From assembly GCA_019454045.1 (NCBI GenBank), contig SKCR01023733.1:310001-374000 (forward strand): a stretch of DNA of 64,000 nt. Direction: 5' to 3'. The notes beneath the pieces were generated by a model. It saw only the letters and a program-made list of their open reading frames with translations. It searched no databases and was not told the origin of the DNA. The DNA is from Zanthoxylum bungeanum (lineage: Eukaryota > Streptophyta > Magnoliopsida > Sapindales > Rutaceae). Positions 48,500 through 59,614 of this stretch are shown in pieces; the stretch's first letter is position 1; every line of letters starts with the position of its first letter. The position numbers and the translations under genes were made by a program.

Positions 48500-50940
48500 C
48501 TCAAACGTACAACATGACAAACAAATAGCTCAAACTGAATTAATCAGATGAGACTTATTTGTGGCATTGTTGTCTGGGACACATTAAACAAGACTCGTAT
48601 ATCCACACTTTTGAAGAGTGGATACTAGGACGGGCAAAGTGCCTAAAACACCTTTTACTTGGTAAAAGTACAAGTGCCATCGATCTGTTAGCCCTCGTTC
48701 ATAGTGACGTAAGTGGGCCCTTATCTAGCTAGGCTAGAGGTGGATATGAACACTTCGTAACCTTTACGGATGTGGCATCGCGTTATGGTTATGTGTTTCT
48801 TTTGGAACACGAATCGGAAACTTTTGATAAATTCAAAGAGTTTCGACATGAAGTAGACAAACAGACCGGCTAAAGTATTAAACCATCACGATTAGACCAT
48901 GATGGAAAATACTTAAGCAATAAGTTTCTCGACTACTTGAAAGAGTATAGTATTCTTTCAATATGGACTCCTCCCGGAACACCTCAATTTGAGCGGTGTG
49001 TCCGAACTGAGAAACCGAACCTTGTTGGACATAGTAAGGTTAATCATGAGTCGCTCTGAGCTACCATTTTCCTTCTAGGGATACGCATTAAACAGTGCAA
49101 AACTTATTTTGAATAAGGTTCCATGAAAATCTGTTAGACAGACTTCATATTAGATATGAACAGGAAAGAAACAGGGTTTTCTCATTCCTGAAGATTTGGG
49201 AATGCTAGGCATATGTTTGGATGATACCAAACTAAAACTCAAATCGAATAAGTGCCTAAATTGTAGGTTATCCTAGGGTAACCGAAGTATAGTACTTATA
49301 CAACTCACATGAGAACAATATAATTGTTGCTCGCCATGTGGTTTTCCTTAGAGGAATACCAATATGCAGTGGAAAGTGGGAGGAAAGTAAAACTCGATGA
49401 AAATCGGAGTAATATTGTTCCAGGCATCGAATCCTTAATGGAACACAAATAGTTCATCAGGGATAAAACTATACCCATAATCTTCGAATACACAAGAACC
49501 ACGTAAGTCGGAGAGAGTCAGAAAACAACCTGGAGGTATGGGTTTCTGATCTCAGCTCATAAAGATGTCAATCTTATTGAGGAATACTAACTGACTACGT
49601 ATGAGGAAGTGATACAAGGTATCGACTCCCTATTATGGCAAGGTGCCATGAAGTCCGAAATGGATTCCATGTATACCAACTAAAATTGGACACTAGTTGA
49701 AGTACCGGAAGGCATTGTGCATATTGGTACTATATGAGTCTTCAAGGAAGACATACATGGATGTCAACATACCAACGTACAAAGCTAGACTTGTAGCGAA
49801 AAGGTATCGTTATCAACATTGTGTCGATTACGACGAAACCTTTTACTCGTTGCCATGGTTAAATCCATTTGGATAATGCTTGCTAATGCTGCATGTTTCA
49901 TTTATGAAATATGGCAGCTGAACGTCAAAATCGCTTTCCTTAAACGGAAACCTTTTGGAGGATGTTTACAACATCCTCACGGTTTTGTCATACCAAAACG
50001 AGCAAACAAGGTTTGCAAGTTAATTCGATTCATTTTTGGATTGAAGCAAGCATTGCGTTCTTGGAACTATATCGTTTTGATGTAATCATAATGGTATATG
50101 ATTTAATTCAAAACGAAACATGATTCTTGTGTATATAAGAAGGTTAGTGAGAGCGCACTGACAATGAATGTCATATATATAATGATGACATATCATTTCT
50201 TGGAAATGACATTCTCATAATACAATCGGTGAAAGCTTGGCTTTCATGAAAATTCTCCATAAAATACTTGGGAGAGACAATATTTATTCTAGGAATAAGG
50301 ATCTACTGGGATAGATCTACAAGTTGTTGGTACTCTCCGAGAACTCGTATATTGAAATAAATGTACGCGACCTGGTGTCTCATATGCTTTGAGCATATGG
50401 AGTCACAATCAGGCCAATCCAAGTGATAGTCACTGGATTGATGTTAAGAACATCCTTAAGTATCTTAGATGAACTAAGGATGCTTTCTTAAGCTATGGAG
50501 AAGGAGAACTTGAAGTGATTGGGTTCACAGTTGCAAGTTTCCAAACCAATAAAAACGATTATAAGTCGTAACAAGGGGTACTATATAGTTTGAATAACGG
50601 AACAATGAGCTGGAAATCTTTCAAGCAAGATATTGTTGCCGAATAAACAATAAAAGCGGGATATTGCTGCAGCTGAGGCAGCAATAGAAGCCATTTGGAT
50701 CAATACTAATACTAATTGGATTAGGTGAAGTTTTGTTACCAGCTGAGCTAGGCTACAGCACAGGCTAAAGAATTAATGGTCTCATCAACTATTCATCTGA
50801 TTCGTTCGAATCATACATCGTGGTGATGTGATGATCGAATAAATCACATCAGATGATAACTTTGTAAATCCGCTGACGAAAGCAGTTTCTCAGCAGATGT
50901 TTGAGCGACTCGTACATAGTTCAAGTGTAAGACACTTGAG
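48500..50940 (+). pseudogene. Copia pol, heavily decayed
   Basis: In order, over several frames: a pre-integrase LWHCCLGHIKQDSY (~48550); integrase core HSDVSGPL, GGYEHFVTFTDVASRYGYVF, KFKEFRHEV, RLDHDGKYLSNKFLDYLKEY (48700-48960); RT pieces AMKSEMDSMY, LNVKIAFLKRKPFGG, QHPHGFVIP, NKVCKLIRFIFGLKQA (49640-50070); RNase H pieces HWIDVKNILKYLR, MSWKSFKQDIVAE and an NPLTKAVSQQMFERLV end (50420-50930). At least a dozen stops and several shifts; the YVDD block of RT is not visible. Confidence 0.85.
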
Positions 50941-50956
50941 TGATTGACTATAGGCC

Positions 50957-50967
50957 AAGTGGGAGAT
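50957..50967 (+). other. Copia polypurine tract
   Basis: aagtgggagat immediately before the right LTR, the standard plus-strand priming site of copia elements. Confidence 0.85.
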
Positions 50968-52276
50968 TATTGGACAATTATTACCCATATCATCACTATT
51001 TGTATAGAACATGATGTTGTTGTACAAATTAACTATGTGACAAAGGAAATTGTTATTTTATCATTTGTAATTGGATTACCAAGATATATAAATGATAAAA
51101 GTCCATATGATTAGTTCCAGATTGATAAGATATGAGACAGTATCAATCCATGAAGGTTTAATCATTAAAATATCCCTAGTCGTAGTATTATCAAGATTGG
51201 ACATCGATAATGCAGAATAGACTAGTATTGCATTTGTACGTGTTATGGGAGCATAACGGCATAGTTCTCATATATTTGGGTATTGGATACTCATGCAAGT
51301 GTAATAGGAGGTTGTGTTTACCGATGGTACGGAAACAGCTTCGCTCTGGATAGACCCCTCGGAATCCCATTGGTAGTATGATTGTGTGTCTATGGGAGTC
51401 CGAATCACGGTAGGTGTATTTGGTCTTAACATGAGACTTGCACCGCTAATACTTGCGACAATCAATATACTTTGGTTTTGGTCGTCCAGGGCTTTAACAT
51501 GTTCTGTGTACGCCTCTTCTAGGTATATTGAGAATCGTAGTGTAATGGGTGTGATGTCAAGATGAAGTATCACTCCAGTCATTATGGAGATGATAGTCAC
51601 GTAGGATACGGAACGGGTGCTCTTATATGCTGGCAGCTATCGGGATAATATGATAAGGTCATAGTTATCCAATTATAGAGACTAGTTACCAGAGATCTGA
51701 TATGTGCTTCGTACGGGCAGACACAAGTCACATCACGCGTCACATCATTAGTCATTCAAGTGATGCAAGTCACATCAACTTTGAGTGATGAGATGCTTGT
51801 CACTTGTGATTGATGGGAGTTGTTGGAAGGCTTTAATGCCTTGTACAATTTTTGAAAAATGAGATAAGTATTTGATTTTTGAAATCAAACACAAAAAAAA
51901 AACACAACTTCATCTTCTCCCTCTCTCTCTCTCAACTCACGGCCAATGACCATTTTTTCTCTCTAATTTTCTTGGCTTGGCCGAGAATAACAAGAAGCAA
52001 TAGAAAGATTTGTGGCAAATTTTTCAATGATGCTAGCACATCCAAGGGGTCTCACAAAGCTGATAGGGAAACCCATTCATGAGCATTGAATCACAAATCA
52101 AAGCTTGGAGCTTGGACATCATCCATGGAGGAGCTTGGCCGAAACTCATGAAGAAAATTTTTTGTGTTCGTCGCATCGCAAATCCGATCAAAGTGAGTAT
52201 TCCGCAACTTTAACTTGGATGTATTCACATGTTTCATATGCTTAATTGATCTTGGGACAACCTAGAAAACTCAACA
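50968..52276 (+). mobile_element. 3' LTR of the copia element (1,309 bp, internal deletion)
   Basis: Aligns to the 5' LTR end to end, apart from loss of the equivalent of about 43846-44504 (659 bp). The join reads gcagac|acaagtcac and has about 2 bp of shared sequence at the ends. Confidence 0.92.
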
Positions 52277-52320
52277 TCTCTTGTCAGTCGCGTCTTGGGA
52301 AACTATGATGTGACAAAACA
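52277..52320 (+). repeat. Old LTR copy B, right end
   Basis: tcttgtcagtcgcgtcttgggaaactatgatgtgac (shown here only by its ends) matches the ~2675-2709 part of copy A (gtcacgtcctgg ... gatgtgac). Confidence 0.6.
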
Positions 52321-53511
52321 AATGTCATCTACATGTGAATGTGTATATGGTGTTTTTTTTTCATGTTTGATACTTGAAATTTCAAATTTAATATTAATAA
52401 AAATTAAAATTTATAGATAAAAAATTCAAGTTTAATGGCATCTAATGTCATCGTCAGAACATTAATTCAGTATGGTCTGATTTTGATTTTCATAAAAAAA
52501 TATAGATACTCTTTATTTTAGCGGGGGCAAAGTAAAACTACATCATTAACAAACCAGACTGTTCATTAATTTATGATATATTTTAACAAATTTTCAAATT
52601 TAGGGGTTAAAAATTACCAGCTCGTCTCTTAATGACTCTATCACTGATGGCAGTCGCTTTAACTTCATATCCATGTACTCTATGGATGGCAAAATTTCTC
52701 ACAGGAATGGGGTCCCGCGAGGCCCAGTAAATTATGGACAAGCACGAGTAAAATCTTTTTATCTCATTGGTTGAACATGCCAAATATAAGTATTGACATA
52801 TTTATATCATAATTGGCCTATTTTCATCTATATTGTATCCATACATTTTTTTTCTTAAAATACATTATAAATGTATGATGTATTATAATCTAAAATCTAC
52901 TAAGACATTGAATACATATAGTACAATCCCAAAGTTTTTGTCTACTAGACTTCTTCTAATATTTGGGGAGAGAAATCTACTCGTATCTAAATTTAATAAA
53001 TTTGAGTAGGTAAAGGCAGTGGTACCATTGGGCTATGGCGTACCCATACATAGTTTTTTTTTCTCCTTTTTCAAAAATGGGAGGGAGTGAATAAAGTTTA
53101 AATTCATTTTTTTTCTATTTACCTTCCTAAAATTCGAATCCGAATAATTAAATAAATAAAATTATTTGAAAACTACTTTGTGGCCTTCTTGAAAACTATT
53201 TTGGCATGCATAGTTAAGGAAAATATTATAGACACAGACAAATAACACGGATCTAAAGACAAATGCTTATGTGGTTGAGTCTGTGTGAGAGAGAGAGAGA
53301 AATAGTCAAATTCAATGATACAAATCTCACTACATAAGTATTTGTGATTAGATATGTGTTATTGGATGTGTGTGTCATTACTCCATAGGTAATGAGGCAC
53401 AAAATTTTAGGAGGATTCGTACGCGTACAAAGTTACATGAACAAAACTCCAAAAACAAACTACATTTACGTAAGGGGCACAGAAAATAAATGTTTTTAAA
53501 ATATATATATA
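52321..53511. other. AT-rich intergenic DNA
   Basis: No gene or defined element recognised. A short (GA)n run lies at 53288-53301. Confidence 0.5.
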
Positions 53512-53927
53512 CTAGTTTTTGCCCGGCCTACGGCACGGTGTTACAGTATTTGGCCCGTGCCTACGGCACGGTGTTACAAAATTAAATGATTTTATTTTTT
53601 AATTAAATGATGCCCGTGCCTACGGCACGACACGGTATTACAGAATTAAATGATTTTATTTTTTAATTAAATGATGCCCGTGCCTACGGCACGGTGTTAC
53701 AGTATTTGGCCCGTGCCTACGGCACGGTGTTACAAAATTAAATGATTTTATTTTAACTTTCTATTTTTTTATTTGAAAAATTGAAAATTTTGACCCTTTC
53801 CATCAATCAATTCACTCTCTTTCCTCCAATTACCAATGAAATGATCTGAGCCGTTAATTAAGCCACATAAAGAGAGCCGTTGGATGCACTCTCTTTCCTC
53901 AAACACCATTGTGCTTTATAATATAGA
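53512..53927 (-). mobile_element. Small non-autonomous Helitron-like element
   Basis: Minus strand: starts TCTATATTATAAAGC after an A (53928) and ends GGGCAAAAACTAG before a T (complement of 53511). TC...CTRR ends, a hairpin about 5-10 bp before CTAG, and insertion between A and T without target duplication are the Helitron signature. 416 bp with no Rep/helicase ORF. It lies ~330 bp upstream of the CYSTM start. Confidence 0.7.
53516..53755 (-). repeat. Tandem array of Helitron 3' hairpins
   Basis: About five copies of the palindrome cccgtgcc-tac-ggcacggtg (centred near 53530, 53561, 53620, 53684 and 53720), alternating with cagtatttgg or with aaattaaatgattttattttt spacers. The first copy is slightly damaged (gcccggcc). 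Confidence 0.9.
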
Positions 53928-54136
53928 TATATATATATATATATATCATAAAAACACCTCCATTAATTCTATCTAAAAGTAAACATTTAGTTGGGTGCCT
54001 TTTATGGTGCAATTCCCTTTTAGTTTTTATCTACGCGTTTTGAACACGTACAACACCTAAAATTACCATATTGGCCCACCTTCCTCCAAACAAAATTCTC
54101 AAATTCCTCCTCGTCATCACACTCCTCCTCCCTCGT

Positions 54137-54145
54137 ATATATAAA
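54137..54145 (+). promoter_or_regulatory. TATA box of the CYSTM gene
   Basis: tatatataa in gtatatataaaccctaaac, about 120 bp upstream of the start codon, followed by a CT-rich leader. Confidence 0.6.
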
Positions 54146-54259
54146 CCCTAAACACTCATCTCTTTTCTCGTCAACTTCTTCTCTTCACAATTCTCATTAA
54201 AATAAAAATTATATATATAAAAAAAAAAAAAACTCTTTAGCAAAGCTTCATCACAAGCA

Positions 54260-55219
54260 ATGAGTTACTACAATCAGAATCAGCCCCCTGTTGGTGCTCC
54301 CCCTCCTCAAGGTTTTCACAATTCATTCAATTTATTTATCTGGGTTTTCGTCAATTTTTTATTTAGGTTTTCTTTTTTGGGATCTTGTATTTTTTTTTTT
54401 TTATGGGTGTGTTTGGAAACGGGTGATAGGTTATCCGCAAGAGGGATATCCGGCGAAGGATGCTTATCCTCCACAGCAAGGATATCCTCCTCCTCAATAC
54501 GGGTACCCTCCACAGGGAGGGTACCCTCCTCCTCAATACGGCCAGCCTCCCCCTCCGCAACAAAAGCAAGGCCCCGGTTGCTTGGAAGGATGGTAATCTC
54601 TCTCTCTCTCTCTCTCTTTATGAAACGGTGAACCTCAGGATCAATTACTTAAAAGTTGGTAACCCCATAAGTTCCGTTGGAAAATATTTTTTTGTCCTAT
54701 TTTCAAAATCGGGATAATAATGGAAAAATCACCAATCCTAAATCGTATAAACCTAGGTGACAGTTTTTGAATTTATTTTTTAAGGGTTTGTTTGGACAGA
54801 TTATATTTGGGATGGTCCAAAAATAATTAATTAGCATATATTATAAATTGAATTCCAATTTGTGGGATTAGTGTAAGCTTATTTAAGTTTTTTTGATGAA
54901 TTTTTTTCTGAAAGATCACGTGACTTTCATGTTTTGATGGGTTTCCTAGATTCTTATAACAATTTATTTTGTGTATATATATATATGATCATTAATTTTT
55001 TATTTTAGCTGGAATGACTATTTGGTACATATATGTGTCAAAATGTAAATTGAGTAAGCTGACAAATTACAATGGACCAATGTTGGGCCGAAGGAAGGCC
55101 CATTCGAATTAAACATCATCATCACTAGCTGCATTGTCATAATTTTGTTTCTAATTGTTGTAACTTTATGCAGTTTGGCTGCCTTGTGCTGCTGCTGTTT
55201 GCTGGATGCTTGCTTCTGA
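54260..55219 (+). CDS. CYSTM family small membrane-associated protein
   Basis: Three exons, 54260-54311, 54430-54592 and 55174-55219 (261 nt, 86 residues), all GT-AG and in frame. The protein opens MSYYNQNQPPVGAPPPQG, has a repetitive GYPPPQYG / PPQGGYPPP middle (residues ~18-60), a short Gln-rich link and a C-terminal GCLEGCLAALCCCCLLDACF. That Cys-rich hydrophobic tail is the cysteine-rich transmembrane module. CYSTM proteins are small tail-anchored proteins reported at membranes and linked to stress tolerance in plants; the role here is inferred from family. Length fits family norms. The second intron opens with a (TC)n run (54597-54617). The next gene (LIM) is convergent, 480 bp away. Reading on through the first intron gives longer frames that are not the product. 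Confidence 0.92.
54597..54617 (+). repeat. (TC)n run at the start of intron 2
   Basis: Simple repeat just inside the intron donor gtaatctc of the CYSTM gene. Confidence 0.85.
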
Positions 55220-55699
55220 TCTGATAATAAGTGGCAACTTGAAGCCGAATTGTAACTCTATTGTTTAGTGTCAAATGCTCTCTTTGTGACTTTTTTTTTT
55301 TTAGTTTCTCTTTGTGTAATTTTCTTTTTTAAATACTATTTCTGCTATTAATGAGACATTATATATCACAATAGTGTTAATTTTATTTTGACCAAAACAC
55401 GATTTTTTAGTATCACAATATATCAAACTACAATACCAATGGTATAGGACCGAAGAAATTTAATAGAAATAGAAGCTTCTTCAATTCATATCATAAGCAA
55501 AGGTTGTGTAACAATCAGCACCAAACTCTTATATCAGCTCACTCAACCTCACAAGCAATAAAACATCAGTGCCCACAAATCAAAAATTGGATCAAACAAC
55601 CAACAACAAAGTTCACCAAATGAAACCCATTAAGCACAAAATTCACAATAAGAAAATTTCATTGAACTGCCAATCATATAGAGTGGAGAAATGATCAAA
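55220..55699. other. Convergent intergenic region (3' UTRs)
   Basis: 480 bp between the two stop codons. It should contain both 3' UTRs; gataataagtggc at ~55220-55232 and aattgtaactc may serve CYSTM 3' processing. No other gene seen. Confidence 0.6.
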
Positions 55700-57481
55700 T
55701 TATGATTCAGCTGCAATTTGCATAGGAGTAACATTCTCATGAGTGATTTGATTCTTCTCAGGTTCAGTCTCAGTCTCAAGCTGGCTGTAGTTTCCTTTCT
55801 CTTTGAAGAGTTGAATGTGATGATGCTTGCAATAGAGTTTCCCCTCATGGGCAATGTAATTTGATGGACTGATAGTGCAACCTCCATGGCTGCACTTGAA
55901 GCAGCTCCTATGATATGAAGTTCCATTCACAGAAACCTATCAACAGTAATCCGTTCAATTAGTTATACAAAACTTTTTTGTATCTTTCCAAATGCTGAAA
56001 GTTTTCTGATACTTTTTCTGATGATTAGACCCTACTAATTAGATAATTATGATACACTGACCTAAAACACCTCCAACTAATTGAGGGGCTCAACACTTAT
56101 TAAGACATCATCAAAATTCCTCTCAAGCAATATGGGATTTTACGATCCACCCCTTAGTCCCAACTTTCTTGTTGGCATATTTCCGATTAGGTGAATTGAA
56201 ATGACTGACCATTGTTTCCTTTAACGGCCCAACTAATCTTTATATGAAAAAATTCCGAAAGGAAAACTAAAACCAGCAAAAAAAATGAACTTGATTTTGT
56301 GCAAATGAATTAATGTTTGTTACCTTCTCAGTTGGATAAACAGTCTTATTGCATCCCACACATTTATCTCTGGTGCCCACGAACTTATTGGAGACTTTCT
56401 GTGCATTCTGTTGAAATGTAATTCAAAGTTATGATGAAGGATTTGAAAGAATTATGATCAAATGAACCCAACAGTGAGAAATATGATCCACGTAATAATG
56501 TAACAAATACAAGATCATAGGTTTTAAAAGGCACCTCATTTTCAACAAATTTTTCAGGTTTCACAATCTTTGGTGTTCCTGAAAGAATACCGAGAGCCGG
56601 TTAAGTATCAGATCAAATTCATCCATCGTAACAATATATAATATTAATGAATGAAGGGTGATGGTGGTGAAAGTTAATTCAATCGAAAACTTTCACGAGA
56701 GTGGTGCAAAAGAAATTAGTTCGAACTAGAGGTGGCAATTTATATTATCGTGTTGTGTCAAATTTAAGTAAATATAAACACGATCTATTTAATAATCGTG
56801 TCAAAATCTTTGAATATGAATACGAATAGTTTTATGAGTTTACGTAATAAATAGGTTAGTTCTGTACATGATTATTATGCAATTAGTGACACGACTACCA
56901 AAGTAACATGATTACAAAATTAATAAAGGGATTGTAAACATGTATTCATGTCCCCCTGTCGTAAGCTTATAGACATGGGAGTGGAGGAGATTCAGTTAAA
57001 AATGAATGAAAAGGGTGATTATATAAACTTAATTATAATCTATATATTGTTTCATACCTTCAAAACTCTTCTCAAGGCTGCCAGTTCTCTTGAAGATCTG
57101 ATCAAAGTGAGGCCTGCAATAAAGCACCCCCTCAAAGGAATTGAAGTTGCCAAGCTGCAAAAATGTAACAACACACACAATGACATTGAAATTAATTCAA
57201 TCTCGCCAACAATGGCTATAAAGAAAGAACAAAATATTAGGATCCCAAATCCGTAAATAGAACAATATAAATGAAAATACAAGTCGAGTCAAGTGTTTTC
57301 ATTATGTGTTATACTAACTAATGATTGGTGGTAGCATCACCTTGAGGGTGCCTTTGCAATGGTGGCATCGGAAGCAAGCTTTGTGATAAATCCGATTATC
57401 GGCCGTTAACTTATCAACAAGGTACACAGTTTTGTTACAGGCCATGCATTTCTGTTGGGTTCCTCCAAATGGTGATGCCAT
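55700..57481 (-). CDS. Two-LIM-domain protein, WLIM1-like
   Basis: Five exons on the minus strand: 57481-57341, 57154-57058, 56578-56535, 56407-56324 and 55936-55700 (603 nt, 200 residues). All junctions are GT-AG and in frame. LIM1 ligands are C12, C15, H33, C36, C39, C42, C60, H63; LIM2 ligands are C110, C113, H131, C134, C137, C142, C158, H161, the spacing of plant LIM proteins. Segments LVDKLTADNR, GTLKLGNFNSFEGVLYC, GSLEKSFEGTP and CTISPSNYIAHEGKLYC match the WLIM1 group best. Plant LIM proteins bind and bundle actin filaments and can enter the nucleus. The tail (162-200) is Glu-rich (ETETEPEK). The start MASPFGGTQQKC is chosen because the in-frame extension upstream lacks an ATG and this start matches the family. 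Transposon sequences lie just upstream and possibly in intron 2. Confidence 0.95.
56720..56950. repeat. Possible small transposon remnant in LIM intron 2
   Basis: The sequence 'ctagaggtggcaatttatat' followed by repeated cgtgt(c/t)aaa phrases resembles a common short plant interspersed repeat. No clear ends. Confidence 0.3.
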
Positions 57482-58031
57482 GCCTGCCTGCTTGCTTGCT
57501 TCCTTCTGCTCCAACCAATCTCAAATTTATTATTAATGAAAAAATTCAGAAGAAGAAAAAATAAAGCAGTGGAATTGCGGGTAACACGTAAAGCAAATTT
57601 AAAGAAAAGAAATGATTGATAGGAATAGCCTGGCAACTGATTTTAGTATAGGCTATCATTTTGTCCGAATTTAAAGCAATCTCAATAGGAAGATGTAATG
57701 TGCAGCTGTGCTCTAATCATATTACTTTTATCTAAACAATATTTCTCTATTTTTCTTATTCATATATTCTCTCTCTCTCTCTTTTTTAATTATTAATGGG
57801 AAAAAGACAATTAGACCCCTTATATTTAGGAAAAATATGAACATAAAATTTCTTATATTTCAAAAAAGATATACAACCAATATTTCTTAATAAATTTGTT
57901 TGTTTTAACAATTAAATGATTAGTATTATTCATTTATATAAGAATGACATTTGAAAATACATAATGAATATATTAAATTATATTAGTTTCAATCCAAAAT
58001 AACAAAATTTACTAACAGATGAGGTTTGCAT
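57482..58031 (-). promoter_or_regulatory. LIM gene upstream region
   Basis: 550 bp between the LIM start codon and the copia element. It contains a CT/TC-rich leader (minus strand ttattttttcttcttctg), a weak TATA-like tttaaattt at ~57597, and a (TC)n at 57770-57785. No firm promoter element can be assigned. Confidence 0.4.
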
Positions 58032-58222
58032 TGTAGTAAATTCTTTAAATTATTGTGTTTGGATGGAGGAGGGACATGTCTCTTGGATGGTACCCCAAGG
58101 GGACATGTCCTCCAATTTAGAAGAACTCTCATTTGGCTCCAAATGGTGCATGGAATGGGTATAACCCTTAGGAGGGTTACACCCCAAACCAAATGGTGCC
58201 CTTAAGGCACATTTCCATGTCT

Positions 58223-58230
58223 ATTTAAAG
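58223..58230 (+). promoter_or_regulatory. TATA-like box of the copia LTR
   Basis: atttaaag in ccatgtctatttaaaggg, ~190 bp into the LTR. Confidence 0.5.
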
Positions 58231-58699
58231 GGCTTTGGAGGTTCATTCTAAGGATCCAGATTTAAGTCTTGAGTCTCATCATTTCGTTTTTTGAGTAAAG
58301 AGATAGTTTTTCCACCATCTTTCCTAGTTCAAAATATTGTTAAGGAGTGCCCCCTTGAACAAGAGGAATCCGAGTTATCCTGGGAGAACATTGGTCATTT
58401 CGAATCTGTAGAGCACCAGAGACGGAGGCTAATAAGTTCTTAAGGACAGAGAATCATCTCGACTTAGACGTTTTAATCAGGTTTTTCTGGTTCTTAAAGT
58501 TTTAGGGTTTGCATGATAGTGTAGATCTACTTTTGAGTTTCGTGTTTTGATTGTTTAAAGCATGTAAATTTTGTGTTTAATGACACTAAACCAACAACAA
58601 TCTTAAGAACTTAGTAATTTAGTGTTGTTAGATAGTAATTTGCATGCTTAGATAATGAAATTTTCTGGAAAATATCGTATGTGCATGAAAAAAACGTAA

Positions 58700-59000
58700 G
58701 GGCGTTCGAACGCCCGACGAACGCTAAGGCAAAAAATCTGAAATTTCGTAAAAACGTTCGAAAGCGTCTTCAAACGCAACTCGAACGCAAGTCTTATGCC
58801 TAAAAACGTTCGAACGCGTCTTCAAACGCAAATTGAACACAAACCCTCTGACTTAAAACGTTCGAACGCGTTCTCAAACGCTCCACGAACGTGAGCTCTC
58901 TGTGGAACACTTCGTTCGAATGCGTTCTCGAACGCAACACGAACGTGCTCACATTGGACAATCTCGTTCGAACGTAGATACAAACGCGACACTAACGAAT
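58700..59000 (+). repeat. 52-bp tandem array with GTTCGAA cores, 6 copies
   Basis: cgttcgaa occurs at 58703, 58755, 58807, 58859, 58913 and 58965, spacing 52, 52, 52, 54 and 52 bp. Each unit also has caaacgc and (c/t)gaacg(c/t) motifs at ~12-bp steps. Strongly CpG-rich in an AT-rich setting. Located in the LTR or leader of the copia element, upstream of gag. Confidence 0.93.
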
Positions 59001-59614
59001 TAGTCCTGGAATTATTTATAAACTGAAAAGACTTAAATTAATTTAAGTAATCATAATATTAACTTAGTAAATCATATACTGAATCACAATAATCTTGGTA
59101 GTATAGATTTAAGTTATTATTAGGGTGTTCAATTATCACAAGCATACACATAGTGATAAAGTTGAAAATTAATTGTGTATTGCAAACTTGGGTGAGAATT
59201 TAAAGTGTAATCATACACAAGTAATTCCATCCAATCTTGATTGACACTTACACATATATCTACACATATCGAATATTGTATTGTGAAATTGAAAGTGAAA
59301 TACTAAAGTTTGAATTACTAAAAGATTATGTGGATGAAGTGTTTAAGGATATTCTGTCAAAAATGCAATAAAAGCCTAAGTGGTCAGGGACTTAAGTGGT
59401 TATTTCGGACTCCCCCTCGTCCTCTGGGAATATTCCTTACTTACTTTTCATAAGAAACCTTAGTCGGAATTCAAGGACTTGTGTTTATTGGTACTTCTGT
59501 CTAATAGAACAACAAGTGGAAACTTGGTATATCATTTGAACAAGATCATTTGTTGATCGTTGTACAATTTGTCTTTAGTAGACTTATTAACCCTGTTGGT
59601 TTTTCCAGTTACAT
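59001..59614 (+). other. Leader between array and gag of the copia element
   Basis: AT-rich, no gene. An acceptor-like ggtttttccag lies just before the gag start, so the leader may contain an intron. Confidence 0.4.

Larger units (their letters stand above)
43090..52276 (+). mobile_element. Ty1/copia element, ~9.2 kb, decayed
   Basis: LTRs 43090-45060 and 50968-52276 enclose a 5.9-kb interior with primer-binding site at 45062 and purine tract at 50957-50967. Flanks read TCTCA (left) and TCTCT (right), a target duplication with one later change. The interior has an unusually long leader (45075-~47690), gag and pol remnants riddled with stops. Domain order protease region, integrase, RT, RNase H is that of copia. 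It is inserted in old LTR copy B, of which the right part resumes at 52277. Confidence 0.88.

Noticed and set aside
54260..54631. Unspliced 123-codon frame starting at the CYSTM ATG
   Set aside because: It reads through the first intron in another frame. The spliced model restores the GYPPPQYG repeats and the Cys-rich tail.
57482..57514. Upstream extension of the LIM protein
   Set aside because: The extension begins at a TTG, not an ATG. The family start MASPFGG at 57481 is the first ATG in frame.
58700..59000. CRISPR-like regular array
   Set aside because: The whole 52-bp unit is repeated and not a short repeat with unique spacers, and the setting is a plant retrotransposon.
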